From Hominiventricola aquisgranensis (GTDB taxonomy: Bacteria; Bacillota; Clostridia; Lachnospirales; Lachnospiraceae), in NCBI RefSeq assembly GCF_040096225.1, contig NZ_JBBMFC010000005.1:62001-126000 (forward strand): a stretch of DNA of 64,000 nt, given 5' to 3'. Of the stretch, positions 41,578 through 50,336 are shown in pieces. A program made the position numbers and the translations under genes. The notes under the pieces were generated by a model. The model was not told the origin of the DNA, searched no databases, and worked only from the letters and a program-made list of their open reading frames with translations. Position 1 is the stretch's first letter. Each line of letters opens with the position of its first letter.

Positions 41578-44500
41578 TCATGCAAAATCAAATAAAGAAA
41601 GCTGGTTGGATTCGGGCAATCCATCCAAAAGTCCCAGATCTCCCATCAGATCGATGACTGTCTTACTTAATTTGCTTCTCTGTCTTAGATCATCTCTGGA
41701 AAGAAATGGTCCCTCTGCCGCCGCCGTAACAAATGCATCGGCTGCCTTGTCTCCCAGCCCATCGATGGTGGACAGAGACGGCATCAGTTTTCCATCAATG
41801 ATCTGAAACTCATGGGCATTTGCCCGGTAAATATCGATCTTCATGAATTCAAAGCCTCTGGCATACATTTCCTGCACGCTCTTCATATCCTTCAGAGTCT
41901 CCTGTTCCTTCTGTGACAGGGTATCGCTCCTGCGCTTGTAGTCATCCATATAACGCTCCAGCCGCTCTCGTCCCTGGCACATAAGCTCATAGTTAAACGC
42001 ATCCGCACGAATGGAAAAATATGCCGCATAATAGGCCAGCGGATAATTGATCTTGCACCAGGCGATGCGCCATGCCATCATAACATAGGCTGCCGCATGT
42101 GCTTTCGGGAACATGTACTTGATCTTCTCACAAGACCAGATATACCAGTCCGGCACATTGTGGGCGATCATCTCTTCCTTCCATTTCGGCCAGTTATCAC
42201 ATTTTCCTTTCGCAACCGTACCCTTACGGACTGCCTCCATGATCTTGAAGGACATCTCACTCTCCAGCCCCATACCGATCAGATAGGTCATAATATCATC
42301 TCGAGTACAGATGGCCGTGGAAATGGTTGCTTTCCCTTCCTGGATCAAGGTCTGTGCATTACCCAGCCATACGTCTGTTCCATGTGCCAGACCTGCAATC
42401 CTGACCAGATCGGAGAAATGAGTTGGATGAGTATCAATAAGCATCTGCATAGCGAACTCTGTACCGAACTCCGGGATTCCAAGGGAACCCAGCCTTGTGC
42501 CGCCGATATCCTCCGGCTTCACACCCAGCGCCTCTGTACTCTGGAACAGACTCATCACCTGCGGATCATCCAGCGGAATCGTGGTGGCATCCACACCTGT
42601 CAGGTCCTCCAGCATACGGATCATAGTCGGATCATCGTGTCCAAGAATATCCAGCTTCAACAGGTTGTGATCGATGGAATGATAATCAAAATGGGTAGTT
42701 ACAATATCCGTGGTCATATCATTTGCCGGATGCTGTACCGGTGTAAAGGAATAGATGGTCTCTCCCAGCGGAAGAACGATGATACCGCCCGGATGCTGTC
42801 CGGTGGTCCGGCGCACTCCGGTACACCCCATAACGATCCGGTCGATCTCGCAGTTCCGTTTGCTGGTTCCCCGTTCTTCATAGTATTTTTTTACATATCC
42901 AAATGCAGTCTTGTCTGCCAGTGTACCAATAGTCCCTGCACGGAAGGTCTGACCTGCGCCGAAGATAACCTCCGTATATTTATGCGCCTTGGACTGGTAA
43001 TCACCGGAGAAATTCAGGTCGATATCCGGCTCCTTGTTTCCCTTGAAACCAAGGAACGTCTCGAACGGAATATCAAATCCTTCCTTATTTAACTTGTGCC
43101 CGCACTTGGGACAGTCCTTATCCGGCATATCGCAGCCCGCCATACCGGCAAATTTCCGCACATCTTCCGAATCAAAGTCACTGTAATGACACGCCGGGCA
43201 GATATAATGAGGCCGCAGCGGATTTACTTCAGTGATTCCTGCCATGGTCGCTACAAAAGAAGATCCTACAGAGCCTCGGGATCCTACCAGATAGCCGTCA
43301 TCATTGGACTTCCACACCAGCTTCTGGGCGATAATATACATAACGGCGAATCCATTACCAATGATAGACTTCAGTTCTCGCTCCAGACGCTCGGTTACCA
43401 CCTCCGGCAGATCATCTCCGTAGATCTCATGCGCTTTATTGTAACAGATCTCACGCAAGGTCTTATCGGAATCCGGAATGACCGGCGGACATTTATCCGG
43501 ACGCACCGGTGACAGATGTTCACACATATCAGCAATCATATTGGTGTTGGTGATGACCACCTCTTCCGCTTTCTCCGTTCCTAAAAATGCAAATTCCTCC
43601 AGCATTTCCTCTGTGGTCCGCAGGAACAGCGGGGCCTGTTCGTCCGCATCGGAGAAGCCTTTTCCTGCCATGATGATCCGTCGGTAGATCTCGTCCTGCG
43701 GGTCGATAAAATGCACATCACAGGTGGCAACAACAGGCTTGTGGAACTCTTCCCCCAGCCGGACGATCTTTCGTACATTTTCCCGAAGGTCTTCCTCTGA
43801 GTTCACTGGATTCTTGGAATCCCTCAGCATAAACGCATTATTTCCAAGAGGCTGGATCTCCAGATAATCATAGAATTCCACGATCCGTGCGACCTCCTGA
43901 TCTGGCGCGCCTCTGAGGATCGCCTGATAAAGCTCTCCCGCCTCACAGGCAGAACCCACAATCAGACCTTCCCGGTACTGATTGAGCTCACTCTTGGGAA
44001 TACGTGGTCTTCTGGCAAAATGATTCAGATGGGACAAAGAGACCAGCCGGTACAGATTCACCCGGCCAATATCATTTTTCGCCAGAATGATCACATGATA
44101 AGTAGGCATCTTGCGGATGGCACTCTCATTGGATTTTCCCATCTCGTTGACCTGATCAAGATCAAAGGCATCCTTATCTTTGAACATCTGAATAAATTTC
44201 ACGAAGATCTCTGCGGTACAGGCCGCATCGTCCACCGCCCGGTGATGATGATCCAGGGAAATGTTCAGTGCTTTTGCCACGGTATCCAGCTTGAATTTAT
44301 TGAGGGCAGGCAGCAGGATACGCGCCATGGCAACGGTGTCTCCCACCGTGAAATCTGTGTCGATTCCCATGCGCCTGCAGTTTTCCTGGATGAATCCTGC
44401 ATCAAAAGAAGCATTGTGGGCGATCAGCACACAGCCTTCACAGAACTCCAGGAATTTCGGCAAAATATCTTCGATCACCGGCGCATCAATGACCATCTCA

Positions 44501-46092
44501 TCGCTGATACTGGTGAGCTGTTCGATTTCAAATGGAATGGGCTCCCTTGGGTTTACAAAGGTGCTGAACCGATCCACGATCTTACCTTCAATGACTTTGA
44601 CTGCACCGATCTCAATGATCCGGTTGTTGACCGCCGACAGACCGGTGGTCTCCAAGTCAAACACCACATATGCACCGTCCATGCTCTGACCTTTGGAGTT
44701 TTCCACAACTTCCTTCAGGTCATCCACCAGATATCCTTCCACTCCATAGATGACCTTAAAGTCCTCATCCTTGGAAATGGTATGGCTGGCCTCGGTAAAT
44801 GCCTGCACGCAGCCATGATCTGTGATCGCCAGTGCCGGCATTCCCCAGGATTTTGCACGGTTCAGAAGGACAGCTGCATCGGTCACTCCATCCATATCGC
44901 TCATCTTCGTATGGCAATGCAGTTCCACTCGCTTCTTATAAGAATAGTCCATGCGATGAGTGGTAAAATCTGCAATCTTTTTGATTCCCACCACGGAGCT
45001 GATGGTCAGCTCATGGTCAAACCGGTCAAGAGTCGTCATACCCTTTAATTTCACAAAGGCTCCGGCCTTGATCTTGCCCCTGATATCCTCCAGGAACTCA
45101 TTTTTCACAAACATTTTCACATGAATGGTATCGGTAAAATCGGACAACGTCATTGTAATGATCGTACGCTCTCCACGGATCTCCCGTTCTTCCACATTGA
45201 AGATCTTGCCTTTGACAGTGACTTCTCCCATCTCTTCCTGCACCTGTTCCAGCGGGATCGGTTCATCTTCAAAATCTCTTCCATAGAGTACATCCGGGTT
45301 ATCGCTTCTGCGGTAGCTTCCGCCAGAACCGAAGGATCCTCCCTTGCGGCCTCCGCCAAAGCCTCCACCATTGCCGGAAGAGCCGCCCTTCTGTCCGCCA
45401 CCAGCTTCTGCAGCCGGTGCGCTCTTTCCTGCTGCGGCTGCTTCCGCCTTCTTCTCTTCTCTGGCAGCTTTTGCCTCTGCCTTCGCTTCTGCTTTGGCGG
45501 CCTTCTCTTTCCGCAGATTCTCACTTAAGAAGCTGATCCTCTGCTGCAGCTCTGCCTCGCTCTTCTCCATGGAGATGCTTTCCTTCGGCTCCCGATATTC
45601 CACATCAACCTTTACCCGAAAGCCACAACGCTCGTTGAATACCCGGTCCAGAATGCGGATAATATCCTCCACTGCATCTTTGTCATAGACCTTACTGGAG
45701 ATACCTACCAGCACATTTTCTTCATCAGGAAATTCCACGGCTGCATTTTTCAAAATGCTTCGTTTATATGGACTGTACGCTTCCAGTTCCGTCAGAACAC
45801 TGTCCTCATACAGAGACCATAACTTCTGCGGTGTATACTGACTGGAGAGCTGAAACTTTTCAAAGATCAGCACCTGTACTTTCCGATATCCGAAAATCTG
45901 TCTCTGAATCTGTTTTGCCAAGTGAAAAAGCTGATTTTTTGCAATCAGCTTTTTACTCGTAATATAGACCCGCAGCACATCCTGAGAAGGAGATGTGGAC
46001 ACTCGTGTCACCACCACCTGCTCGAACAATGCCCGTGTCTGGTTATCTACTTCCAGTGTGCGAAATACCTCAAAAAACGGTTTTTCAGTCAT
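41578..46092 (-). CDS. polC: DNA polymerase III alpha subunit, Gram-positive PolC type
   Basis: A 1504-residue replicative polymerase. Order: N-terminal DnaA-N-like domain, OB fold (IIT-rich about 295-400), PHP (RVELHCHTKMSDMDGV), an inserted 3'-5' exonuclease (VVFDLETTGL with conserved Asp/Glu and HHRAVDDA), PHP continuation, then palm/finger motifs (FIDPQDEIYRRI, GSRGSVGSSFVATMAGI and DIDLNFSG) and helix-hairpin-helix. The zinc-finger Cys are in CPACHYSD and CPKCGHKL. The start at 46092 follows GGAG and overlaps the ispG stop by 8 bases. A Gly/Ala-rich linker (about residues 210-275) is longer than usual. Confidence 0.95.
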   Translation of the reverse strand: MTEKPFFEVFRTLEVDNQTRALFEQVVVTRVSTSPSQDVLRVYITSKKLIAKNQLFHLAKQIQRQIFGYRKVQVLIFEKFQLSSQYTPQKLWSLYEDSVLTELEAYSPYKRSILKNAAVEFPDEENVLVGISSKVYDKDAVEDIIRILDRVFNERCGFRVKVDVEYREPKESISMEKSEAELQQRISFLSENLRKEKAAKAEAKAEAKAAREEKKAEAAAAGKSAPAAEAGGGQKGGSSGNGGGFGGGRKGGSFGSGGSYRRSDNPDVLYGRDFEDEPIPLEQVQEEMGEVTVKGKIFNVEEREIRGERTIITMTLSDFTDTIHVKMFVKNEFLEDIRGKIKAGAFVKLKGMTTLDRFDHELTISSVVGIKKIADFTTHRMDYSYKKRVELHCHTKMSDMDGVTDAAVLLNRAKSWGMPALAITDHGCVQAFTEASHTISKDEDFKVIYGVEGYLVDDLKEVVENSKGQSMDGAYVVFDLETTGLSAVNNRIIEIGAVKVIEGKIVDRFSTFVNPREPIPFEIEQLTSISDEMVIDAPVIEDILPKFLEFCEGCVLIAHNASFDAGFIQENCRRMGIDTDFTVGDTVAMARILLPALNKFKLDTVAKALNISLDHHHRAVDDAACTAEIFVKFIQMFKDKDAFDLDQVNEMGKSNESAIRKMPTYHVIILAKNDIGRVNLYRLVSLSHLNHFARRPRIPKSELNQYREGLIVGSACEAGELYQAILRGAPDQEVARIVEFYDYLEIQPLGNNAFMLRDSKNPVNSEEDLRENVRKIVRLGEEFHKPVVATCDVHFIDPQDEIYRRIIMAGKGFSDADEQAPLFLRTTEEMLEEFAFLGTEKAEEVVITNTNMIADMCEHLSPVRPDKCPPVIPDSDKTLREICYNKAHEIYGDDLPEVVTERLERELKSIIGNGFAVMYIIAQKLVWKSNDDGYLVGSRGSVGSSFVATMAGITEVNPLRPHYICPACHYSDFDSEDVRKFAGMAGCDMPDKDCPKCGHKLNKEGFDIPFETFLGFKGNKEPDIDLNFSGDYQSKAHKYTEVIFGAGQTFRAGTIGTLADKTAFGYVKKYYEERGTSKRNCEIDRIVMGCTGVRRTTGQHPGGIIVLPLGETIYSFTPVQHPANDMTTDIVTTHFDYHSIDHNLLKLDILGHDDPTMIRMLEDLTGVDATTIPLDDPQVMSLFQSTEALGVKPEDIGGTRLGSLGIPEFGTEFAMQMLIDTHPTHFSDLVRIAGLAHGTDVWLGNAQTLIQEGKATISTAICTRDDIMTYLIGMGLESEMSFKIMEAVRKGTVAKGKCDNWPKWKEEMIAHNVPDWYIWSCEKIKYMFPKAHAAAYVMMAWRIAWCKINYPLAYYAAYFSIRADAFNYELMCQGRERLERYMDDYKRRSDTLSQKEQETLKDMKSVQEMYARGFEFMKIDIYRANAHEFQIIDGKLMPSLSTIDGLGDKAADAFVTAAAEGPFLSRDDLRQRSKLSKTVIDLMGDLGLLDGLPESNQLSLFDFA

Positions 46093-47140
46093 TCCAGTTC
46101 TCCAGTTCATGCCGGAGTGCATCAAGGAGCTGATCTTCCGGCAACTTCTGTACGATCTCGCCATGCTTGATCAGAAGACCGATGCCGTCTCCCCCGGCAA
46201 TTCCGATGTCTGCTTCCTTTGCCTCTCCAGGTCCGTTTACCACACATCCCATAACAGCCACCTTAATATCCAGTGGGAAGCCGGATACCATGGTCTCTAC
46301 TTTATTTGCCAGACCGATCAGATCGATCTTCGTACGTCCACAGGTCGGACAGGATACCACCTCGATCCCGCCTTTGCGAAGTCCAAGAGTACGAAGGATC
46401 AGTTTTGCGGATTTGATCTCTTCAACTGGATCCCCAGTCAGGGAGACACGGATCGTATCACCGATCCCCTGGCTTAAGATGATGCCAAGACCCACAGCAG
46501 ATTTGATATTTCCGGAAAACAGAGTCCCTGCTTCGGTAATGCCTACATGAAGTGGATGATCGGTCTTGTCTGCGATAAGCTGATGCGCCTTCGCACACAT
46601 CATAACATCTGAAGATTTAATGCTGATGACCAGATTGTCATAGCCCAGGTCCTCAATGATCTTTACTTTATCAAGCGCACTTTCCACAATGCCTTCTGCA
46701 GTCACACCATGGTATTTCTCCACAAGCTCTTTTTCCAGAGAACCGCTGTTCACCCCCACACGGATAGGGATATTGCGCTCCCTTGCAGTGTCTACCACTG
46801 CTTTGATCCGGTCAAGACTTCCGATATTTCCTGGATTGATGCGGATCTTGTCTGCTCCATTTTCCATGGCTGCAATGGCCATCTTATAGTCAAAATGAAT
46901 GTCTGCCACCAACGGAATGGTGATCTGCTTTTTGATCTCCTTGATCGCCTCTGCCGCCTCCTTGGTGGGTACGGTACAACGGATGATCTCACAACCTGCT
47001 TCCGTCAGTCTGTGGATCTGCTCTACCGTCGCTTTTACATCTTCTGTTCTTGTATTTGTCATAGACTGGATCAGGATCGGATTCCCTCCGCCAATGACCC
47101 GGTCTCCAATCTTCACTACTTTTGTATGATCTCGATACAT
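46085..47140 (-). CDS. ispG: 4-hydroxy-3-methylbut-2-enyl diphosphate synthase
   Basis: A 351-residue [4Fe-4S] enzyme of the MEP isoprenoid pathway. GGGNPILIQSMTNTRTEDV and the TIM-barrel segments are followed by cluster cysteines in VVSCPTCGRTKID and GCVVNGPGEAKEADIGIAG. Its end overlaps polC by 8 bases. In many Firmicutes ispG-polC are neighbours, typically with rseP and dxr; those genes are not in this window. Confidence 0.97.
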   Translation of the reverse strand: MYRDHTKVVKIGDRVIGGGNPILIQSMTNTRTEDVKATVEQIHRLTEAGCEIIRCTVPTKEAAEAIKEIKKQITIPLVADIHFDYKMAIAAMENGADKIRINPGNIGSLDRIKAVVDTARERNIPIRVGVNSGSLEKELVEKYHGVTAEGIVESALDKVKIIEDLGYDNLVISIKSSDVMMCAKAHQLIADKTDHPLHVGITEAGTLFSGNIKSAVGLGIILSQGIGDTIRVSLTGDPVEEIKSAKLILRTLGLRKGGIEVVSCPTCGRTKIDLIGLANKVETMVSGFPLDIKVAVMGCVVNGPGEAKEADIGIAGGDGIGLLIKHGEIVQKLPEDQLLDALRHELENWND

Positions 47141-47167
47141 CTTAAACTTCTCCTTCCCTTATCATTT

Positions 47168-48364
47168 TTATAAATGAGCTTCCCTGGCTTCATCCAGGCG
47201 CTTCTGAATACTGTATTTATTAACGCTTAGCACCAGCCCGATCTCCATCAGCAAAAATACGGATGCAGAACCTCCGTAACTGAAGAATGGCAAGGTAACT
47301 CCTGTAGTCGGAAACAGCCCTGTCACGACCAGCAGGTTCAGGATCACCTGCAGTGCAATGTGAGAAAATACACCAATAGTGAGCATTCTTCCCAGCATAT
47401 CCTCTGCAGTCTGTGAAATGATATAGATCCGGTACAGCAAAAAAATGAACAGTAAGATTACCAGACCTGCGCCGAAGATTCCCAGCTCCTCGCAGATAAT
47501 GGAAAATATGTAATCATTGTAAGGTTCCGGGATCTTACCCAGCTTCTGGATACTGTTTCCCAGGCCCTTGCCCCATAATCCACCGCTTCCGATGGCATAG
47601 AGTCCCTGCAGCGCCTGCATGGCTTTTCCGGTCTCATATTCATAAGGATCCAGCCATGCGCGGATACGCTCAAAACGGAAGCTCTCTGCTGCCTGTGCCG
47701 GGTCCATGCTGGCCACATAGTAGACAATGGCCGTCACTCCAATGCCGACAATCAGAATCGCCACAATGAATTTCCAGTATTCCGGATGTACCACAAACAT
47801 CATAAATGCTGCTGTCCCCAGAATGATCACAGCAGAACTCATGTTATCGCTGACTTTCCAGATCAGCACTGCAATAATGCCTGCTGGAATCATGATCTTG
47901 ATCATGGACAGCCAGCTCTTGATATGTCTCCCTTTTGCCGTCAGCAATGTTGCCATAAAGACGATCATCAATATTTTGACAGGCTCTGCCACCTGTACCT
48001 GTACTGGTCCCAGCTGTACCCACCTGGTCGCCTCATTTGCCGTAATTGCCAATGGCGTGAACAACAACGCCACGAACCCAAAGCAGGCAAGATAGCCCAC
48101 ACCTGCAAACCGGCAGATCAAGTGATAGTTAACGCCAGCCACCATCAGCATGGCCAACACTCCCACCATACTGAATACCACCTGTCGTTTCAGGAAGTAC
48201 ATGGAATCGTTGTTAAAAGCAGAACTCATTCCTGCTTTATAATAACTGGCACTATAGATCATGATAAAGCCAAATACCATGATAAAAAAAAGCACAACCA
48301 GAAGGTTCGTATCCATCCCTAACGGGCCGAACTGAAAGATCCGGTTCCTTCTTTTACGAGCCAT
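47168..48364 (-). CDS. FtsW/RodA/SpoVE-family peptidoglycan polymerase
   Basis: A 398-residue SEDS-family glycosyltransferase with about ten transmembrane segments. IYSASYY near the N-terminus, the DPYEYETGKAMQALQGLYAIGSGGLWGKGLG loop with catalytic Asp, and TGVTLPFFSYGGSASVFLLMEIG fit the family. The start is an ATG 3 bases after the folA TGA, with GGGAGG inside folA. Without a partner PBP gene here I cannot say whether it is FtsW, RodA or SpoVE. Confidence 0.93.
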   Translation of the reverse strand: MARKRRNRIFQFGPLGMDTNLLVVLFFIMVFGFIMIYSASYYKAGMSSAFNNDSMYFLKRQVVFSMVGVLAMLMVAGVNYHLICRFAGVGYLACFGFVALLFTPLAITANEATRWVQLGPVQVQVAEPVKILMIVFMATLLTAKGRHIKSWLSMIKIMIPAGIIAVLIWKVSDNMSSAVIILGTAAFMMFVVHPEYWKFIVAILIVGIGVTAIVYYVASMDPAQAAESFRFERIRAWLDPYEYETGKAMQALQGLYAIGSGGLWGKGLGNSIQKLGKIPEPYNDYIFSIICEELGIFGAGLVILLFIFLLYRIYIISQTAEDMLGRMLTIGVFSHIALQVILNLLVVTGLFPTTGVTLPFFSYGGSASVFLLMEIGLVLSVNKYSIQKRLDEAREAHL

Positions 48365-48367
48365 CTA

Positions 48368-48862
48368 TCAGGCCTCCCGTCTCTCATACCGGCAAAAACG
48401 GAATTCCAGATCAAAATAAGTCTTCTCTTCACTTTCACCGGTCAGTACCCAGGCCGGATCCTCTTCCAGATTCGGGAACCAGGCATCTGCATCATAGACA
48501 TGATCCGTTCTTGTCACATGTGCCACGTCACAGTACGGAAGAAATTCCTTATAAATAGAATCTCCGCCGATGATATACACGTCTTCGCTGTTATATTTTT
48601 TCAGTTCTTCCAGAACTTCCTCTACGGAGTGGCAGATAATGGCACCCTTCACCTGATAGTTGGGATTTCTGGTCAGAATAATGTTCGTACGGTTCTTAAG
48701 CGGCTGTCCACCCGGGAAGGTATCCAGTGTCTTTCTTCCCAGCACCACTACTTTTCCGGTAGTCTCAGAACGGAAGAATTTCATATCCTCCGGTATGCTC
48801 ACTAAAAGTTTTCCTCTATAGCCAATGGCCCAGTTACTGTCCACATTTACGATCAGATTCAT
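48368..48862 (-). CDS. folA: Dihydrofolate reductase
   Basis: A 164-residue NADPH-dependent reductase. VDSNWAIGYRGKLLVSIPEDMKFF (active-site region), VVLGRKTLDTFPGGQPLKNR and DVYIIGGDSIYKEFLPY are conserved. AGGAGG lies before the ATG. It follows thyA by 40 bases, a classical pairing since thymidylate synthase produces the dihydrofolate it reduces. Confidence 0.95.
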   Translation of the reverse strand: MNLIVNVDSNWAIGYRGKLLVSIPEDMKFFRSETTGKVVVLGRKTLDTFPGGQPLKNRTNIILTRNPNYQVKGAIICHSVEEVLEELKKYNSEDVYIIGGDSIYKEFLPYCDVAHVTRTDHVYDADAWFPNLEEDPAWVLTGESEEKTYFDLEFRFCRYERREA

Positions 48863-48902
48863 CTTTTATCCTCCTGAATTTCTCTTTGTTATGCTGCGGT
48901 TA

Positions 48903-49751
48903 TTATACTGCGATCGGAATGTTTTTCACCTGCGGTCCTGCCTGATAGTCTTCCACGATCAGATCCGCAGTAGTAAATGCATAAAAATCTTTAACTTCCG
49001 GGTTCAGGGATACCTTTGGCGCCGGGTAAGTCTCTCTGCCTATCAGCTCTTTTACCACATCCACGTGGCGGTCATAAATATGTGCGTCCGCAATCACATG
49101 AAGCAGTTCGCCCGGAATCATATTGCAGGACTGTGCCACCATCATAAGCAGGATCGCATACTGACATACGTTCCAGTTATTTGCTGCCAGCACATCCTGA
49201 GAGCGCTGGTTCAACACCATATTTAAGGTAAGCCTGTCCTCTCCCGGTGTCTGTGTCACATTCCATGTGGTGCTGTAGGCACAGGGATACAGATGCATCT
49301 CACTTAAGTCCGCATGCACATAGGTGTTCGTCATGATCCGGCGGCTGAACGGATTATTTTTCAGATCATACAGGACCCGGTCCATCTGATCAAACATGCC
49401 TTCTTTGTATTTGCTCTTTACGCCGATCTGATAGCCATAAGCTTTTCCGATGGAACCGGTCTCATCTGCCCACTCATCCCATACATGGCTGTTCAGGTCA
49501 TGAATATTAGCTGATTTTTTCTGATAGATCCACAGGATCTCATCCATACAGCTCTTCAGTGCTGTCTTTCTCAGTGTGATCGCCGGAAATTCCTTTCTCA
49601 GGTCATAACGGTTCACTACTCCGAATCGTTTGATTGTATATGCAAAGCTTCCGTCTTCCCATTTAGGACGAACCTTTTCTCCTTCCGTACTGGTCCCATG
49701 TTCCAGAATATCGTGACACATATTGATAAAAAGCTGGTCTGCGTAACTCAT
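48903..49751 (-). CDS. thyA: Thymidylate synthase (ThyA-family, divergent)
   Basis: A 282-residue enzyme of the ThyA fold. The start at 49751 (MSYADQLFINMCHDIL) is preceded by GAGAGGATC; a longer frame to 49907 would run into the structured repeat. The active-site Cys is in LYPCAYSTTWNV, where most ThyA have PCH, and the substrate-binding RSxD region reads NQRSQDVLAANNWNV rather than the usual CDV...PFN. C-terminal IADAHIYDRHVD and APKVSLNP are typical. The pairing with folA supports dTMP synthesis, though a related dUMP/dCMP hydroxymethylase activity cannot be excluded from sequence. Confidence 0.88.
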   Translation of the reverse strand: MSYADQLFINMCHDILEHGTSTEGEKVRPKWEDGSFAYTIKRFGVVNRYDLRKEFPAITLRKTALKSCMDEILWIYQKKSANIHDLNSHVWDEWADETGSIGKAYGYQIGVKSKYKEGMFDQMDRVLYDLKNNPFSRRIMTNTYVHADLSEMHLYPCAYSTTWNVTQTPGEDRLTLNMVLNQRSQDVLAANNWNVCQYAILLMMVAQSCNMIPGELLHVIADAHIYDRHVDVVKELIGRETYPAPKVSLNPEVKDFYAFTTADLIVEDYQAGPQVKNIPIAV

Positions 49752-49837
49752 GGATCGTGATCCTCTCTTTCTTCTATGACAGTTAAGTACAATTATATCG
49801 CATCCCCCGGAGGCTTGCAAGAGTTGTCGTTTGGAGT

Positions 49838-50011
49838 ATGAGAGAGGGAGAGGCACTGGTTGCTGACAGTTGTGCAGAGGGACCGCTTCCGCTAAGTCCT
49901 CGTCCAATGGTACTAACCTTCGACTATCGCCAAAGGCTCAGTCTCAGGAAGTACCAGGACTGCGGGACGTCCCCTGCACAATCTGTCAGCAACCACCCCT
50001 CCCTCTCTCAT
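49838..50011 (+). repeat. Structured repeat element, copy A
   Basis: A 174-base hairpin element between thyA and the decayed hydrolase. ATGAGAGAGGGAG (49838-49850) pairs with 49999-50011, GGTTGCTGACAG (49858-49869) with 49983-49994 and GTGCAG (49872-49877) with 49974-49979. Further in, AGTCCT/AGGACT and GGTACT/AGTACC pair, and the apex GACTATCGCCAAAGGCTCAG folds back (GACT/AGTC, GCC/GGC). The core, 49865-49987, is about 85-90% identical to copy B read in reverse complement outside the apex. No ORF was found. Confidence 0.75.
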
Positions 50012-50101
50012 TTACAAATCTTCGCCACGCATGAATTGTCCAAAGTCTTTCACCTGACTTTTAAAGGAGGAAAAATCCGGCAGGGCTTTGACACGATATG
50101 C

Positions 50102-50265
50102 GCAGGAGCGGTGCAGGCACAGACAGATTGTAAAGGGGACGTCCGCAGTCCCGGTACTTCCTGAAATCAAGCGGGAAGCGCAGATTGAAGGTTAGTACCG
50201 CTGGATCGAGGACCTAGCGAGAGCGGTCCCTCTGAACAACTGTCTGTGCCTGGCATCGCTCCTGC
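50102..50265 (-). repeat. Structured repeat element, copy B (inverted relative to A)
   Basis: The reverse complement of this segment matches copy A through the unpaired and paired core (for example GGGACCGCT, CTAACCTTC, TCAGGAAGTACC and GGACGTCCCCT). Its closing stem is different but also perfect: GGCACAGACAG (50116-50126) with 50240-50250, and GCAGGAGCG (50102-50110) with 50257-50265. The apex (AATC...GATT, GCG...CGC) also differs from copy A yet still pairs. This pattern of compensatory change is expected of a conserved RNA or structured DNA element. The 90 bases between the copies hold an unused AAAGGAGG and no gene. Confidence 0.75.
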
Positions 50266-50271
50266 TCACAA

Positions 50272-50321
50272 TAAAAAAGGAGCCCTGCCACGCAGATGTT
50301 TCATCTACAAGGCAGGGTTCC
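50272..50321 (-). terminator. Terminator after the decayed hydrolase
   Basis: Stem GGAGCCCTGCC / GGCAGGGTTCC with an inner TAGATG/CATCT hairpin, followed on the minus strand by TTTTTTATTG. It lies 16 bases past the hydrolase stop and just outside copy B. Confidence 0.85.
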
Positions 50322-50336
50322 ATATTCTCAGGAGAC

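Noticed and set aside
48903..49907. Longer thyA start at 49907
   Set aside because: The extra 52 codons run through the structured repeat and lack family similarity; the ATG at 49751 fits ThyA.
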